Positions 62,996-64,000 of a stretch of DNA of 64,000 nt are shown in pieces (position 1 is the first letter of the stretch; every line of letters begins with the position of its first letter). The notes below the pieces were generated by a model. It had not been told where the DNA came from. It worked only from the letters and a program-made list of their open reading frames with translations, and did not search any database. The DNA is from Triticum aestivum (Eukaryota; Streptophyta; Magnoliopsida; Poales; Poaceae), in NCBI RefSeq assembly GCF_018294505.1, contig NC_057808.1:223651325-223715324 (forward strand). The letters run 5' to 3'. A program made the translations under genes and the position numbers.

Positions 62996-64000
62996 ACCTA
63001 GGCACACCCCACTGCATTCATCATTGTATCTCGTTCTAGATGTAGGCATGGACATAGGGGAGTATTGTTCTCTCAATGAACTCTCCCTCCCCCCATTATG
63101 CATAAATCAATCAAGTCTTTCACATTAGCCATTTCTTGATGGTACTTGTGCTTCAAAGATGAGTTTTGGCCATGGGCCCAAGGTTAAAATCATCACGGTG
63201 CCATACCAATTGACTCAAACATAGGTGGCTTCGGCCACCGCCCTCTCTTTGAGAGGTTACTTCTCAAGTTGGCTATTTGTTGTATCTAGTCTTGAGGACT
63301 TTGTGTGTGTTTTGAGTTGCTTCAAGGTTTCTTCTCTTTTCTCTTGCTTTAGTACTTGGAGTGTCTCTTCCTTTTGCTTCTTGTTTCTTGTCTCATCCCG
63401 AGCCTTTCCTTGTTCTTTCCTTCATTTTGCATAAGCCTCCTTTTCCATTTTTATTCCTGCTTGCTGTCGTCTGTGCGGTACTACCATGGAGTCCGGGTGG
63501 TACTACCGCCTTGCTCCCCTGTACTACCGCCCGAGCAGTACTACCAGGCCTCCTGCCATGGGTTCGTACCAGCGGGGCGGTAGTACCACTCCCCGAGCGG
63601 TACTGCCGCTTAGTGAGTGGGTGTGGGGCGTTATGAGTCGGGCAGGGGGAGTTTCCACTCCCCCATACCCATTCACCTCCCGCCTCCTCTCCATTCCTCT
63701 GTCAGGCAATGAGCAAGCACCGGAGGGCTGCCGGTTCTGGGCCGTCTCCCTCGATTCCGTCCTTTGGGATCATTCCCCACCCTCTCCTCATGCCATGGAA
63801 GCCGGTATTGCCCCCGTTCCTCTCTCCTATGACTCTATTTCTTGAATCTAGGTCTTGGGCTCTATGAGTTGATTTCATCAATTTTTGGTAAAATCGAGGA
63901 TGAGTAGGACTTGGGAGACTGCTAGAGTAGGTAGATTGAAGGTTTAACCGCGAAAATTTGAATTTGGCACCTCCGGTAGTACCGAATCTCTCCGCGGCAG
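62996..64000 (+). other. Post-pol region of the Sirevirus-like element
   Basis: No env-like protein recognised. GGTAGTACCGC units and their complements recur at 63474-63610 and at 63975. Continues past the window edge. Confidence 0.5.

Larger units (their letters stand above)
55386..64000 (+). mobile_element. Sirevirus-like Copia element, right end beyond the window
   Basis: 5' LTR 55386-56734, PBS TTGGTATCAGAGCC at 56737, then gag, protease, integrase, RT and RNase H in Copia order to 62995 and a post-pol region to the window end. The 3' LTR is not seen. Lineage (Maximus-like Sirevirus) is from recollection of the gag type and post-pol extension. Confidence 0.85.

Overview
The window is nuclear DNA of a Triticeae grass (wheat, Aegilops or barley type). 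The evidence is a BARE-1/WIS/Angela-type LTR retrotransposon, an Au-type SINE, several CTCCCTCC-ended Stowaway MITEs, and deep nesting of transposons. No organellar, bacterial or RNA gene was seen.

One host gene is present, on the plus strand: a group II pyridoxal-phosphate aromatic-amino-acid decarboxylase of the plant TYDC/AAS family. I resolved 12 exons (2228-34823). They join in one open frame of 480 codons plus a stop, spread over 32.6 kb because introns 3, 5 and 9 are full of transposons. All splice sites are GT-AG except intron 1, which begins with GC. The catalytic loop carries Phe where true decarboxylases carry Tyr, so an aromatic aldehyde synthase activity is predicted. The N-terminus is uncertain: an in-frame AGG lies where a start codon would be expected.

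Layout. 1-2227 is upstream DNA with a LINE tail and a long fold-back MITE. Intron 3 (3700-7988) holds a 5'-truncated Au SINE, an antisense RTE LINE split by an L1-type LINE tail, a solo LTR with about 17 near-palindromic GCGGTAGTACCGC units, and a Stowaway. Intron 5 (8494-16116) holds an antisense Copia element (9396-14527), two MITEs, an RTE tail flanked by 150-bp duplications, and LTR and LINE fragments. Intron 9 (19042-34210) is a four-layer nest: an old non-coding LTR element (19639-33626) received an L1-type LINE (20758-29250), which received a second Copia element of the same family (22389-27560), and the outer 3' LTR received a Helitron (31109-33414).

Downstream, 34824-64000 is transposon mosaic: a Stowaway; an antisense LINE fragment fused to an antisense Gypsy pol fragment at a perfect 29-bp inverted repeat; a second Gypsy LTR plus gag; a complete, very young but coding-dead Angela/WIS-type element (41168-49667); an antisense BARE-type LTR plus gag; and a decayed Sirevirus-like Copia element (55386 to beyond the window) whose gag is split by a fold-back MITE. 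This Sirevirus-like element belongs to the same family as the solo LTR in intron 3.

The transposon genes are broken, by nonsense codons, frameshifts or insertions. Many insertions keep exact target-site duplications, and one Helitron insertion can be verified within the window because the sister LTR preserves the empty site. I found no clearly undescribed system. The most informative observations are the predicted aldehyde-synthase residue, the GC donor and possible start loss, the 150-bp duplication around an 82-bp RTE tail, the palindrome at a transposon junction, and the young but non-coding Angela copy.
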